DNA of 8,555 bases from Candidatus Nanohaloarchaea archaeon. GTDB taxonomy: Archaea > EX4484-52 > DAOVKX01. The DNA lies in assembly GCA_030631505.1 (NCBI GenBank), contig DAOVKX010000043.1:1-8555 (forward strand), given 5' to 3'. The stretch's first letter is position 1; every line of letters starts with the position of its first letter. Both the position numbers and the translations under genes were made by a program. Shown here piece after piece: positions 1-5,876 of this stretch. Below the pieces are notes generated by a model. The model had not been told where the DNA came from and did not search any database. It saw only the letters and a program-made list of their open reading frames with translations.

Positions 1-152
1 CAACCATAAGCTCCTGTTTCTGTGATTGCGCCTTTGAACAAATCATCGCCAATTCTTCTAACTAAATATCTTCCCAGCAAATCAGGTGCAACTTTTTTGG
101 AATTGCGGGCAAAAAAATCTTCTTTTAATTTTAAATAATTTCTCTCACTCAT
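1..152 (-). CDS. 3-methyladenine DNA glycosylase (AAG/MPG family), N-terminal part
   Basis: The first 50 residues are visible and the rest lies beyond the left edge. The pattern FFAR (residues 13-16), VAPDLLGRYLVRR (21-33) and ITETGAYG (43-50) matches the N-terminal half of AAG/MPG glycosylases, which cut the N-glycosidic bond of 3-methyladenine and related damaged bases during base-excision repair in the cytoplasm. In this family the last block normally reads ETEAY, with the second Glu as the general base (Glu125 in the human enzyme). Here it reads ETGAY, so that Glu is Gly. The ATG at 152 is preceded by AGGGGTG five bases upstream, a good Shine-Dalgarno site, and overlaps the stop of the preceding 37-aa ORF as ATGAGTGA. 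It therefore looks translationally coupled to the accessory block upstream. The family call is fairly sure; activity is doubtful until the rest is seen. Confidence 0.82.
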   Translation of the reverse strand, partial: MSERNYLKLKEDFFARNSKKVAPDLLGRYLVRRIGDDLFKGAITETGAYG

Positions 153-210
153 TCAAACACCCCTTATATTTATACTCCGGATTAATAATCACGGGTTTAT
201 TACTAAAATC
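145..210 (-). repeat. Tail repeat, copy A (DF..K..IINPEYK coding)
   Basis: These 22 codons, including the stop, align without gaps to 2644-2709; I count 46 of 66 identical bases. Both copies end in TGA within an 8-nt overlap with the next gene's ATG. The two copies flank the helicase-methyltransferase gene in direct orientation. Confidence 0.7.
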
Positions 211-258
211 TTTCCGATAATTATTAGGTTTCATATTTTTACTTACGCATTCACCCAC
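145..258 (-). CDS. 37-aa small ORF ending in the IINPEYK tail
   Basis: A GTG at 258, two bases after the stop of the helicase-methyltransferase gene, opens a 37-codon frame ending at TGA 147-145. GGAG lies eight bases before the GTG, within the last codons of the upstream gene. An internal ATG at 234 would give a 29-aa version without a clear ribosome site. Residues 17-37 match the last 21 residues of the 628-aa repeat protein: DF, then K, then IINPEYK, then G and N. In the IINPEYK core the DNA differs at three positions, all synonymous, which argues for selection on the peptide. The stop overlaps the glycosylase start by 8 nt. No known family is recognised. It may be a small partner protein, or the remnant 3' end of a larger paralogue of the repeat protein whose body was lost. 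Confidence 0.5.
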   Translation of the reverse strand: MGECVSKNMKPNNYRKDFSNKPVIINPEYKYKGCLNE

Positions 259-260
259 TG

Positions 261-2651
261 TTATTTCTCCAAATACTCATCTAAACATTCTTCAATTCCT
301 CTTTCCATTCCTTTAAGTCCTGGTTCATAATAAGCAAACTTCTTACATATCTCTCTTTTTTCCCCAGTTGCATGCCTGTATCTACCCCCAATTCTTCTTT
401 GCCTTGCTCTTGATTTTCTTTTCTTTGAATCATCTTTCAAAGCAAACTGGTTTTTATCTAATCCTTTAGAAGTGGGATCACCAATTTTTTTAGAAACAAC
501 AACGTATGCCTTAAAGTTACTGCCTTTTGGCTCTTTAGCTTTAACAAAACCAGACAATTCGGGAACAACTTTGAAATTTAAATCGTTCAATCCTTTTTCA
601 AATCTGTTTCTTATTTTATTATTGACCTTCTTGTCTGGAGGTATAGTAATAATATAATATCCGCCGTCCCTTAAAATTCTATTGGCCTCTCTAATGCTTT
701 GCTCTCTTTCTGTAAATCCGTTATTCTCTTCAAGAGAAGTATAATATACAGATGATGAACAAAGGGCAAGATCAAATGTCTTATTTTTTAATGGCAATTC
801 ATGTATAGACGCTTGTATGTTTCCGTTTTTAGCTCTTGAGAATTTTTTACCTTCCCTTAATTGGTATTTGTTCAAATCAACATTAACTGTAGGGCAATCC
901 AAAACTTTGGATAAAATAGCAGGACCAGAACCTAAATCAATCATTTTTTCTAAATTCTCCCCGTTTTCCATAAGGCCTTGTATAATCTCTTTATACACAC
1001 GGGATATCTTTCCCTGATATAAGCCCTCCCAATTAATAATATAATCCTTTGCATACGCTTCTGCAAACTCCTCATCACCTTTAAGTCTCTTGTAGCATTC
1101 TTTTGCGCCTTGTTTATAAAGCATATATTTATTACGTTTAATGCCTGCTTCCTGCGGCCTATCGAGGTAACTCGTTAATATTTTTGCAACTTTCGAGTTC
1201 ATACCCCTCTTTCCTTGTATAACTTTACTTCTCTCATCCATTGTAAGTTTTCTCACACTCATATTTCCTATTACATTGTCTATAATCTCTTCTTTATCCT
1301 CTCTATATTTTTTTATACCGTCATCAATTGAGCCATAAGGATTGCCCTTGTACTTGCCTATGAGGTTATATACCTTAACAGGTTTTGTTTGTCCAGGCCT
1401 ATGAACCCGTTTCACGCCCTGATTTGCTTCTGTATGGGTATATGCCTGATCCAGGAAGATAACATTTTGCGCAGTTGTTAACTCTGTTCCCAGACTCATT
1501 GTTTCAAGTGTCGCTATCAATATTTTTTTATCAGGATTTTCCTGGAATTCTCTTCTTTTTCTTTCCCGTTCGCTCCATGTTTCTTTAGCTTTTTTATTTG
1601 GTGAAACAGTTCCGTCTATTCTAATCGCCCCATACTTTTCATATCTTTTTTCAAGCTTGTCTGTAACATTTGTTCTGAAATGAGAACTGAAAATAACAAT
1701 TTTTTCATCTTTATTAATGCACTCTTCAACAAGTTCATCTAATTTTTCATATTTTGATGAAGAGGTGTCTTTTAAACACTCACGAATCTCTTCATCCTGA
1801 ATCACATCTGGATTAACAAGTGCAGGGTCTAACAATGCTTTTCTCAATTCGTTCAACTTTGTGCAGGGCCCAAGGTGACCGCTCATATAAATTTCTGCGT
1901 AAACCTGCTCCTGTTCCTTGTTAAGTTCTACGCCTATATCATGATATGTTAATTCAGGCAACTCTCTCACTTCACTTACTTCCCTTCTTAACATTTTGCT
2001 GTCCCTGCGATTCAGCATCCAACGCAACACTGTAGGGTCATTTCCATACGCTTCCCTGACAGCTTTTTCTGTAGCATATTCCTCAGGGTATAACATACTA
2101 ACAAGAACGAACGCATCATCCAGCATATTTGGTATGGGCGTCCCAGAAAGCAATGCCAAATATTCTGCTTTGTTAGCCAGTTTTTTAAAACCCTGAGAAC
2201 GAAGAGTTTTTGGAGCTTTAGTCATGTGTATTTCGTCACCAATAACATAATTAAAACCAATTTCCTGCAATTCAGATACAATTTCCTTTTTTCCTTTTTT
2301 TCCATTTAACTTACCTGGCAACAAATCATAACCGATTATTGTAAATTCAGAATCTTTCGCATCCTCTAAATCTCCTTCTTTTGTAGCAGCATTTATCTTG
2401 GTTATTCCGGGTTCCCTCTCACAATATTCCCTGATTCTTCTTTCCCAATGCTCCTTAAGATAAGTGGGACAAACCACCAATGCTTTTATCTTTTTGCCGT
2501 ATGTGTCTTCCAGAGCATATTTTGCATGCACTGCCTGCGATGTTTTATATAATCCCATCCCATCTGCTATTAATGCTCTTTTGTTATCCACAATAAACTT
2601 AACTCCCTGTTTAGTGGGTTCGCCCGGATAAGAAACATATTTCTCAACCAT
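261..2651 (-). CDS. SNF2-family helicase/translocase fused to a class I SAM methyltransferase
   Basis: This protein of about 796 aa has two parts. Residues ~10-430 form an SNF2-type SF2 ATPase: motif I DGMGLYKTSQ (30-39), Ia VVCPTYLKEHW (59-69), II DEIH (139-142), III SGTP (169-172), IV IVIFSSHFR (318-326), V around TLETMSLGTEL (381-391) and VI QGVKRVHRPGQ (411-421). The Gly before the Walker A Lys is Tyr35. Residues ~556-721 form a Rossmann methyltransferase: DLGSGPA (572-578), acidic Asp592 ending the second strand, FDLALC (626-631) and LRDGGYYIITIPP (660-672). There is no DPPY/NPPF motif, so it does not look like an N6-adenine or N4-cytosine DNA methyltransferase, and its substrate is unknown. 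A basic stretch (744-766) suggests nucleic-acid binding. The ATG at 2651 is preferred over 2663 because GGTGG lies five bases upstream and the ATG overlaps the preceding stop as ATGGTTGA. Proteins of this build may remodel or modify DNA in defence or mobile elements; that role is inference. Confidence 0.88.
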   Translation of the reverse strand: MVEKYVSYPGEPTKQGVKFIVDNKRALIADGMGLYKTSQAVHAKYALEDTYGKKIKALVVCPTYLKEHWERRIREYCEREPGITKINAATKEGDLEDAKDSEFTIIGYDLLPGKLNGKKGKKEIVSELQEIGFNYVIGDEIHMTKAPKTLRSQGFKKLANKAEYLALLSGTPIPNMLDDAFVLVSMLYPEEYATEKAVREAYGNDPTVLRWMLNRRDSKMLRREVSEVRELPELTYHDIGVELNKEQEQVYAEIYMSGHLGPCTKLNELRKALLDPALVNPDVIQDEEIRECLKDTSSSKYEKLDELVEECINKDEKIVIFSSHFRTNVTDKLEKRYEKYGAIRIDGTVSPNKKAKETWSERERKRREFQENPDKKILIATLETMSLGTELTTAQNVIFLDQAYTHTEANQGVKRVHRPGQTKPVKVYNLIGKYKGNPYGSIDDGIKKYREDKEEIIDNVIGNMSVRKLTMDERSKVIQGKRGMNSKVAKILTSYLDRPQEAGIKRNKYMLYKQGAKECYKRLKGDEEFAEAYAKDYIINWEGLYQGKISRVYKEIIQGLMENGENLEKMIDLGSGPAILSKVLDCPTVNVDLNKYQLREGKKFSRAKNGNIQASIHELPLKNKTFDLALCSSSVYYTSLEENNGFTEREQSIREANRILRDGGYYIITIPPDKKVNNKIRNRFEKGLNDLNFKVVPELSGFVKAKEPKGSNFKAYVVVSKKIGDPTSKGLDKNQFALKDDSKKRKSRARQRRIGGRYRHATGEKREICKKFAYYEPGLKGMERGIEECLDEYLEK

Positions 2652-2709
2652 TAACTCCACCATTATTTTTATATTCAGGATTGATAATCATAGATTTAGC
2701 GTTGAAATC
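2644..2709 (-). repeat. Tail repeat, copy B (DF..K..IINPEYK coding)
   Basis: This is the 3' end of the repeat-protein gene and the partner of 145-210. The two copies are in the same orientation, and the helicase-methyltransferase gene lies between them. Confidence 0.7.
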
Positions 2710-4530
2710 AGCATCAAACTCATGAATATCTTTATACTTAACATACACCTCTTTCAACAACTTCTTCACAGCTTTATTATTCATATCATTCATATCATTC
2801 ATAACATCATTAAGCATAGATTCGGGATTATCATAAAATCTACACCTATACTCAACATCTAACATCTTAAACAATTCATCGTACACATTCTCTTCTTCTA
2901 TAATCCCTTCAGGCAGTCCGGCTATCCTCTCCTGTATAGAAAGATTAAGCTCATCAATAACCGTGTCACCAATGTATGGACTAAGCATTGTTACAGAATA
3001 AGATTTATACCCCGGAACCATCTGCTGGCATATAATTTCCCTTATATATCCCATATTTGGCGAGCCAACCCCGAACACACCAACTGCTGCCTTAATGGCT
3101 TCTTTAGCTTCCCCGTCATTCTTTATGTATTCGTATAATGCCTGCGCTGTTTTGATAGAATTAGGTCTTGGGTGACCTAGTTTTTCACGGACTGTGTTGA
3201 TGCCGCCGTGGTATTTATACATAGCAAAAACCAAACTAGAATATCCCACTTTCTCCAAATATTTACAACTTGGGAAATGCCCAATTTCTCTGATAACTTT
3301 CTCCAATTCTTTTTTTGTATTTTCCCATTCTTTCCAATAATTAGGTGGTTTACTCTTTATTTTATGTCCCATTTTTTCTTTAACTGTGTTTATCCCTCCA
3401 TGATATTTACTAATACCATTAACTAAATCTCCATATCCATTAGCGTATAACTCTTTTTGAGTTGGAAAATGACCTACTTTGTCTATAACGTCATTTAACT
3501 TCCTTTTAGTATTTTCCCAATTCCAATACCCTTTTGATTTTATCACTTTTTTTGGCTTATTGTATTTATTTAAAATACTCTTTGTTTTTTCTTTTAACTC
3601 TCCTTCTTCAAGAAACGTCAAAATAATATCTATTTCATTCTTTTCTTCTAATTTTGCTAATTTATACAATTTAGTTCCAAAAGCATAATACGTGCCCCTA
3701 TTTTTATCTTCATCTTTATACAATTTCCTTTTTACAACATCATATTTTCCAAGAAAATTTTTAAAGCTACTATTGAAATTTACCTTACGAAATTTTAAAA
3801 AATCTTCTACTGCTTGTCTACCCGTTTTTTCTAATCTTCTTAATGTCCATTTATGGCTTGTTTCATCAACGGCTTCTCTTATTTTTTCTTTCAATTTTTT
3901 ATCCTCTAATAAATCAAGAATATATGTGATACAATCTCTACCTTTTGTTATTTTTTTATCGATTTTACAATAAAAACCGCTATACGTTCCCCATCCATTT
4001 TCACATATTTTATTTTCTTTGACATTATATTTTCTGAGAAATTTATGAAACGTGATTGTTGTAGCTTTCTTATGAATTTTCAAATAATCTATTGCAACAT
4101 TTGTTGCGGTTTTTTTCATCCTTTTTTCTGTCCAATACCTAGACTCATATCCTATTTTTTCTCGAACAGAAATAAATCCATTATGATATCTACTAATGGC
4201 ATTATTCAAATAATAACAGTCTAATTCATATGATAACTCTCTTTGTGTAGGAAAATGCCCAAGTTTTCTGATAACTTTTTCCAATTCTTTTTTTGTATTC
4301 TCCCAATCTTTCCAATAACTGGGTGGTTTACTCTTTATTTTATATCCCATTTTTTCTTTAACTGTGTTTGTTCCCCCATGATAAACACGTATAGCAACAC
4401 CTAAACTAGAACATCCATGTTCATTTAATTCCATGGCAGTTGGAAAATGACCAATCACCCCAATAGCTTTGTTTAATTCTTTTTCCAAATTCTCCCATTT
4501 TTGCCAGTAACCATTTGGTTTTCGTCTCAT
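2644..4530 (-). CDS. 628-aa tandem-repeat protein, putative DNA-binding
   Basis: No known enzyme domain is recognised. The order of parts is R1 (8-63), R2 (72-127), M1 (132-222), M2 (228-321), R3 (335-388), R4 (398-452) and a unique C-terminal region (457-628). Each R unit has YW..WEN, a helix ending in VI..IGHFPT, an EL helix, a second helix ending in YHGG, and TV[KR]EK[ML]G. M1 and M2 share A..YLK or A..FLK, FLRKY/FLGKY, GTY, a run of Ile/Leu and KLKEK/ELKEK. The layout of R resembles short repeats that accompany homing endonucleases and similar DNA-binding proteins, but no nuclease motif is visible. R1-R2 and R3-R4 are a duplicated pair with nearly the same linker, IKSKPP. The C-terminus carries an MNDMNDMNN run (577-585) and the IINPEYK tail. 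The ATG at 4530 follows GTGAT by six bases. The stop overlaps the helicase gene by 8 nt, which implies joint function. Confidence 0.85.
   Translation of the reverse strand: MRRKPNGYWQKWENLEKELNKAIGVIGHFPTAMELNEHGCSSLGVAIRVYHGGTNTVKEKMGYKIKSKPPSYWKDWENTKKELEKVIRKLGHFPTQRELSYELDCYYLNNAISRYHNGFISVREKIGYESRYWTEKRMKKTATNVAIDYLKIHKKATTITFHKFLRKYNVKENKICENGWGTYSGFYCKIDKKITKGRDCITYILDLLEDKKLKEKIREAVDETSHKWTLRRLEKTGRQAVEDFLKFRKVNFNSSFKNFLGKYDVVKRKLYKDEDKNRGTYYAFGTKLYKLAKLEEKNEIDIILTFLEEGELKEKTKSILNKYNKPKKVIKSKGYWNWENTKRKLNDVIDKVGHFPTQKELYANGYGDLVNGISKYHGGINTVKEKMGHKIKSKPPNYWKEWENTKKELEKVIREIGHFPSCKYLEKVGYSSLVFAMYKYHGGINTVREKLGHPRPNSIKTAQALYEYIKNDGEAKEAIKAAVGVFGVGSPNMGYIREIICQQMVPGYKSYSVTMLSPYIGDTVIDELNLSIQERIAGLPEGIIEEENVYDELFKMLDVEYRCRFYDNPESMLNDVMNDMNDMNNKAVKKLLKEVYVKYKDIHEFDADFNAKSMIINPEYKNNGGVNG
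2779..2803. repeat. 9-bp microsatellite, about 2.8 copies
   Basis: The unit attcatatc is repeated in tandem on the plus strand. On the minus strand it encodes the MND MND MN run in the C-terminal region of the repeat protein. It keeps the reading frame, so copy-number changes would alter only the length of a linker. Confidence 0.8.
3288..3405 (-). repeat. 118-bp direct repeat, copy 2 (R3 end to R4 start)
   Basis: It aligns without gaps to 4266-4383; I count about 10 mismatches in 118 bases. It encodes the end of R3, the IKSKPP linker and the first half of R4. The copies are 978 bp (326 codons) apart, in frame, which fits duplication of an R-R pair or later gene conversion. Confidence 0.85.
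4266..4383 (-). repeat. 118-bp direct repeat, copy 1 (R1 end to R2 start)
   Basis: Partner of 3288-3405. It encodes the end of R1, the linker and the first half of R2 of the repeat protein. The high identity at DNA level, well above that between other repeat units, points to a recent duplication or conversion event. Confidence 0.85.
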
Positions 4531-4565
4531 TTACAATCACTTTTTTATTTAAATTCACCACTACG

Positions 4566-4583
4566 AAAAACATCTTTCGATGT
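4566..4583 (-). terminator. Small hairpin plus T-run between the 82-aa and 628-aa genes
   Basis: Read on the minus strand, ACATC-GAAA-GATGT forms a 5-bp stem with a GNRA-type tetraloop and runs directly into TTTTT. It lies about 35 bases past the stop of the 82-aa gene. It could be a weak terminator or an attenuator within the operon, or an RNA-processing signal. The stem is short, so chance is possible. Confidence 0.3.
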
Positions 4584-4617
4584 GTCTCTATTTCCAATCC
4601 TTAGAATACTCTAAACT

Positions 4618-4866
4618 TTATTTTGCTTCGTAACCCATTTTTTCACGGACTTCTGCTAAACCTGTTGGATATCTCCCTACAGTTTCCACTAAGTTTGAAC
4701 GACCTAAGTCTCTTAATTCTGCTTGAGTGGGAAAATAGCCAATTTGCTCAACAACCTCTTTTATCTCTTTCTCAAGATTTTTAGAATCTTTCCAATAACT
4801 AAGAGGTTTTTGTCCTAACAGCCGTCTTTTTGCATTAATTACCATTTTTTCTAGTTTATCTAACAT
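4618..4866 (-). CDS. 82-aa single-repeat protein, paralogue of the 628-aa protein's R units
   Basis: Residues 1-19 form a basic helix (KRRLL near 14-17). Residues 23-79 are one complete R unit: SYWKDSKNLEKEI, then VVEQIGYFPTQAEL, then L..VGRYPTG, then VREKMGYE. It is therefore a stand-alone version of the repeat found four times in the next gene, 87 bases downstream. The ATG at 4866 has an excellent ribosome site, GGTGGTGAT five bases upstream, better than that of its neighbours, so it is probably made in larger amounts. A small basic protein with one copy of a putative nucleic-acid-binding repeat could be a regulator of the cassette or a partner of the large protein; that is inference. No domain of known function is recognised. 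Confidence 0.8.
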   Translation of the reverse strand: MLDKLEKMVINAKRRLLGQKPLSYWKDSKNLEKEIKEVVEQIGYFPTQAELRDLGRSNLVETVGRYPTGLAEVREKMGYEAK

Positions 4867-5011
4867 TTTTTATCACCACCACTAACCAATACTAACATAA
4901 AATAGAATTAACTTTAAAAATCTAACTCCTCTGGTTGTTTTGACATTCAGAAATAATCATACTTTGGAACACTGTTTTTTGCTGTAAACGGCTTTAAATT
5001 TGCGTGCCTAT
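4867..5011. other. Intergenic region between the condensin-side genes and the accessory cassette
   Basis: This AT-rich stretch of 145 bases has no convincing ORF or RNA gene. It includes the likely promoter of the minus-strand cassette and its Shine-Dalgarno site at about 4872-4880. It marks the junction between the scp-linked genes and the more AT-rich repeat/helicase block. Confidence 0.5.
4912..4920 (-). promoter_or_regulatory. Candidate TATA box for the accessory cassette
   Basis: TTTTTAAAG on the minus strand lies about 50 bases before the ATG at 4866. With the usual archaeal spacing of about 25 bases, transcription would begin near 4890, giving a leader of about 24 bases that contains the GGTGGTGAT ribosome site. 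In an AT-rich region this could occur by chance. Confidence 0.3.
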
Positions 5012-5209
5012 TCACATGATTACTATAGAAATATCTTTAAGCCCTTCCACAAAGTTCTCATGCTCTTCATTGCTCAAACAAATTGGGTTTTTTTCCATAA
5101 CATAAGTTTTTGTTTCAAAATCGTATGTGCAATCAGGGTCATGAATACGGTCAAGCAACTCAGGAATAGAGTATCCATTATCTGCATTTACTGGAGTGTT
5201 AATATTCAT
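5012..5209 (-). CDS. 65-aa acidic hypothetical protein
   Basis: The product is small and acidic (many Asp/Glu), with IPELLDRIHDPDCTYDFE near residues 15-32 and NEEHENFVEGL near 47-57. It has no membrane segment and no family I recognise. It begins 21 bases after the scpB stop on the same strand, so it may be the last gene of the scp operon. The only ribosome-site-like sequence, AAGGGA, sits almost against the ATG, which is poor. Codon choice looks coding. An overlapping plus-strand frame of 78 codons is less protein-like, being rich in Cys, Phe and Ile without pattern. Moderately likely to be a real gene. Confidence 0.5.
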   Translation of the reverse strand: MNINTPVNADNGYSIPELLDRIHDPDCTYDFETKTYVMEKNPICLSNEEHENFVEGLKDISIVIM

Positions 5210-5230
5210 TCCCTTATCTTAAATAGAAAA

Positions 5231-5758
5231 CTATAAATGTGTTTCCCCTTGTTTTACTTCCTTTTGATTACTCTCATTTTGACTTTCAAAATATTCTTTC
5301 AGTTCCTCGGGAGTTCTGAGCCCGAAATATTCAAGGAATTTGCTTGTAACGCTTATCATCTGTGTATGGCCATGGGGCTCTTTCCTGATAAAACCGCGTG
5401 ATATAAGCTCTTTCAGATGGTCGTATGCCCTGTTTCCCCGCAACCTAACTATCTTACTCTGCTTGACAGGATTCTTGTATGCAATGGCAGACAATGTCTG
5501 AAGAATAGCCCTTGAAAAATCCTGGTCCGGCGCAAGTTTTGACACGACATCTGAATGTTCTGCTTTCACTCTTAACTCGAACAGGCCTTCGGTTTCAAGC
5601 AGTTCAATGCCATGGTGGTTATAATCCTCCCCCATTTTGACCAGCGTTTCTTTAATTTCTTTTGGCTTAAGGCTGGCCAAATCAGCCAGTTCCTCAACTG
5701 ACATTGGCTTTGCCGCCATGAAGAGGGCGGCTTCTATAAGATTTTTTTTCTTTATCAT
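5231..5758 (-). CDS. scpB: Segregation and condensation protein ScpB
   Basis: ScpB is the winged-helix (kite) dimer subunit of the SMC-ScpAB condensin complex, which acts on the nucleoid in chromosome compaction and segregation. This copy has 175 aa, a normal core length. The N-terminal winged helix (about 1-75) opens with LIEAALFMAAKPMSVEELADL, written here as two blocks: LIEAALFMAAKP and MSVEELADL. The second winged helix (about 80-155) contains FSRAILQTLSAIAY, KNPVKQSKIV, RGNRAYDHLKEL and FLEYFG, all family hallmarks. The ATG at 5758 is preferred over the in-frame TTG at 5770. GAGGGTTGAT stands directly before it, resembling the anti-SD complement, and known ScpB proteins start near this point. 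The start lies one base after the TGA of a 37-aa ORF that separates it from scpA, so translation is probably coupled. Confidence 0.92.
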   Translation of the reverse strand: MIKKKNLIEAALFMAAKPMSVEELADLASLKPKEIKETLVKMGEDYNHHGIELLETEGLFELRVKAEHSDVVSKLAPDQDFSRAILQTLSAIAYKNPVKQSKIVRLRGNRAYDHLKELISRGFIRKEPHGHTQMISVTSKFLEYFGLRTPEELKEYFESQNESNQKEVKQGETHL

Positions 5759-5759
5759 A

Positions 5760-5873
5760 TCAACCCTCAAAAGACATCAGCATCCTGATTAAGAGAATCA
5801 TAGCAGTAGTCCCGATTAAATTGGTCTCTACAGGAATTTTCATCAGACTATTCACAAACTGGGTCCTAATCAT
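5760..5873 (-). CDS. 37-aa hydrophobic small ORF between scpA and scpB
   Basis: An ATG at 5873, three bases after the scpA stop, opens a 38-codon frame (stop included) whose TGA at 5762-5760 is one base before the scpB ATG. GGAGG lies eight bases upstream of the ATG, inside the last codons of scpA. The peptide starts MIRTQFVNSLMKIPVETN and continues with a hydrophobic stretch, LIGTTAMILLIRMLMSF (residues 19-35), that could be a short membrane or amphipathic helix. No homologue is recognised. The exact fit between two cotranscribed genes and its own strong ribosome site favour real translation. It may instead serve only to carry ribosomes from scpA to scpB. Confidence 0.5.
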   Translation of the reverse strand: MIRTQFVNSLMKIPVETNLIGTTAMILLIRMLMSFEG

Positions 5874-5876
5874 ATT

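Noticed and set aside
489..986. Methyltransferase domain as an N6-adenine DNA methyltransferase like the phage P1 helicase-methyltransferase DarB
   Set aside because: No DPPY/NPPF motif follows the FDLALC strand, and the protein is much shorter.
472..1017. Plus-strand ORFs of 61 and 66 codons
   Set aside because: They lie inside the helicase-methyltransferase gene on the other strand, show no domain or ribosome site, and are explained as shadows.
3208..3973. Three plus-strand ORFs rich in Phe/Leu/Ser that resemble membrane proteins
   Set aside because: They are the reverse reading of Lys/Glu-rich repeat modules; their hydrophobic character follows from AAA/GAA codons read backwards.
5000..5236. 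Plus-strand 78-codon ORF
   Set aside because: It overlaps the 65-aa minus-strand ORF almost fully, has patternless composition and runs into scpB; the minus-strand frame is more protein-like.
5759..5770. TTG start extending ScpB by four residues
   Set aside because: The ATG at 5758 has a better placed ribosome site and matches the usual ScpB N-terminus.
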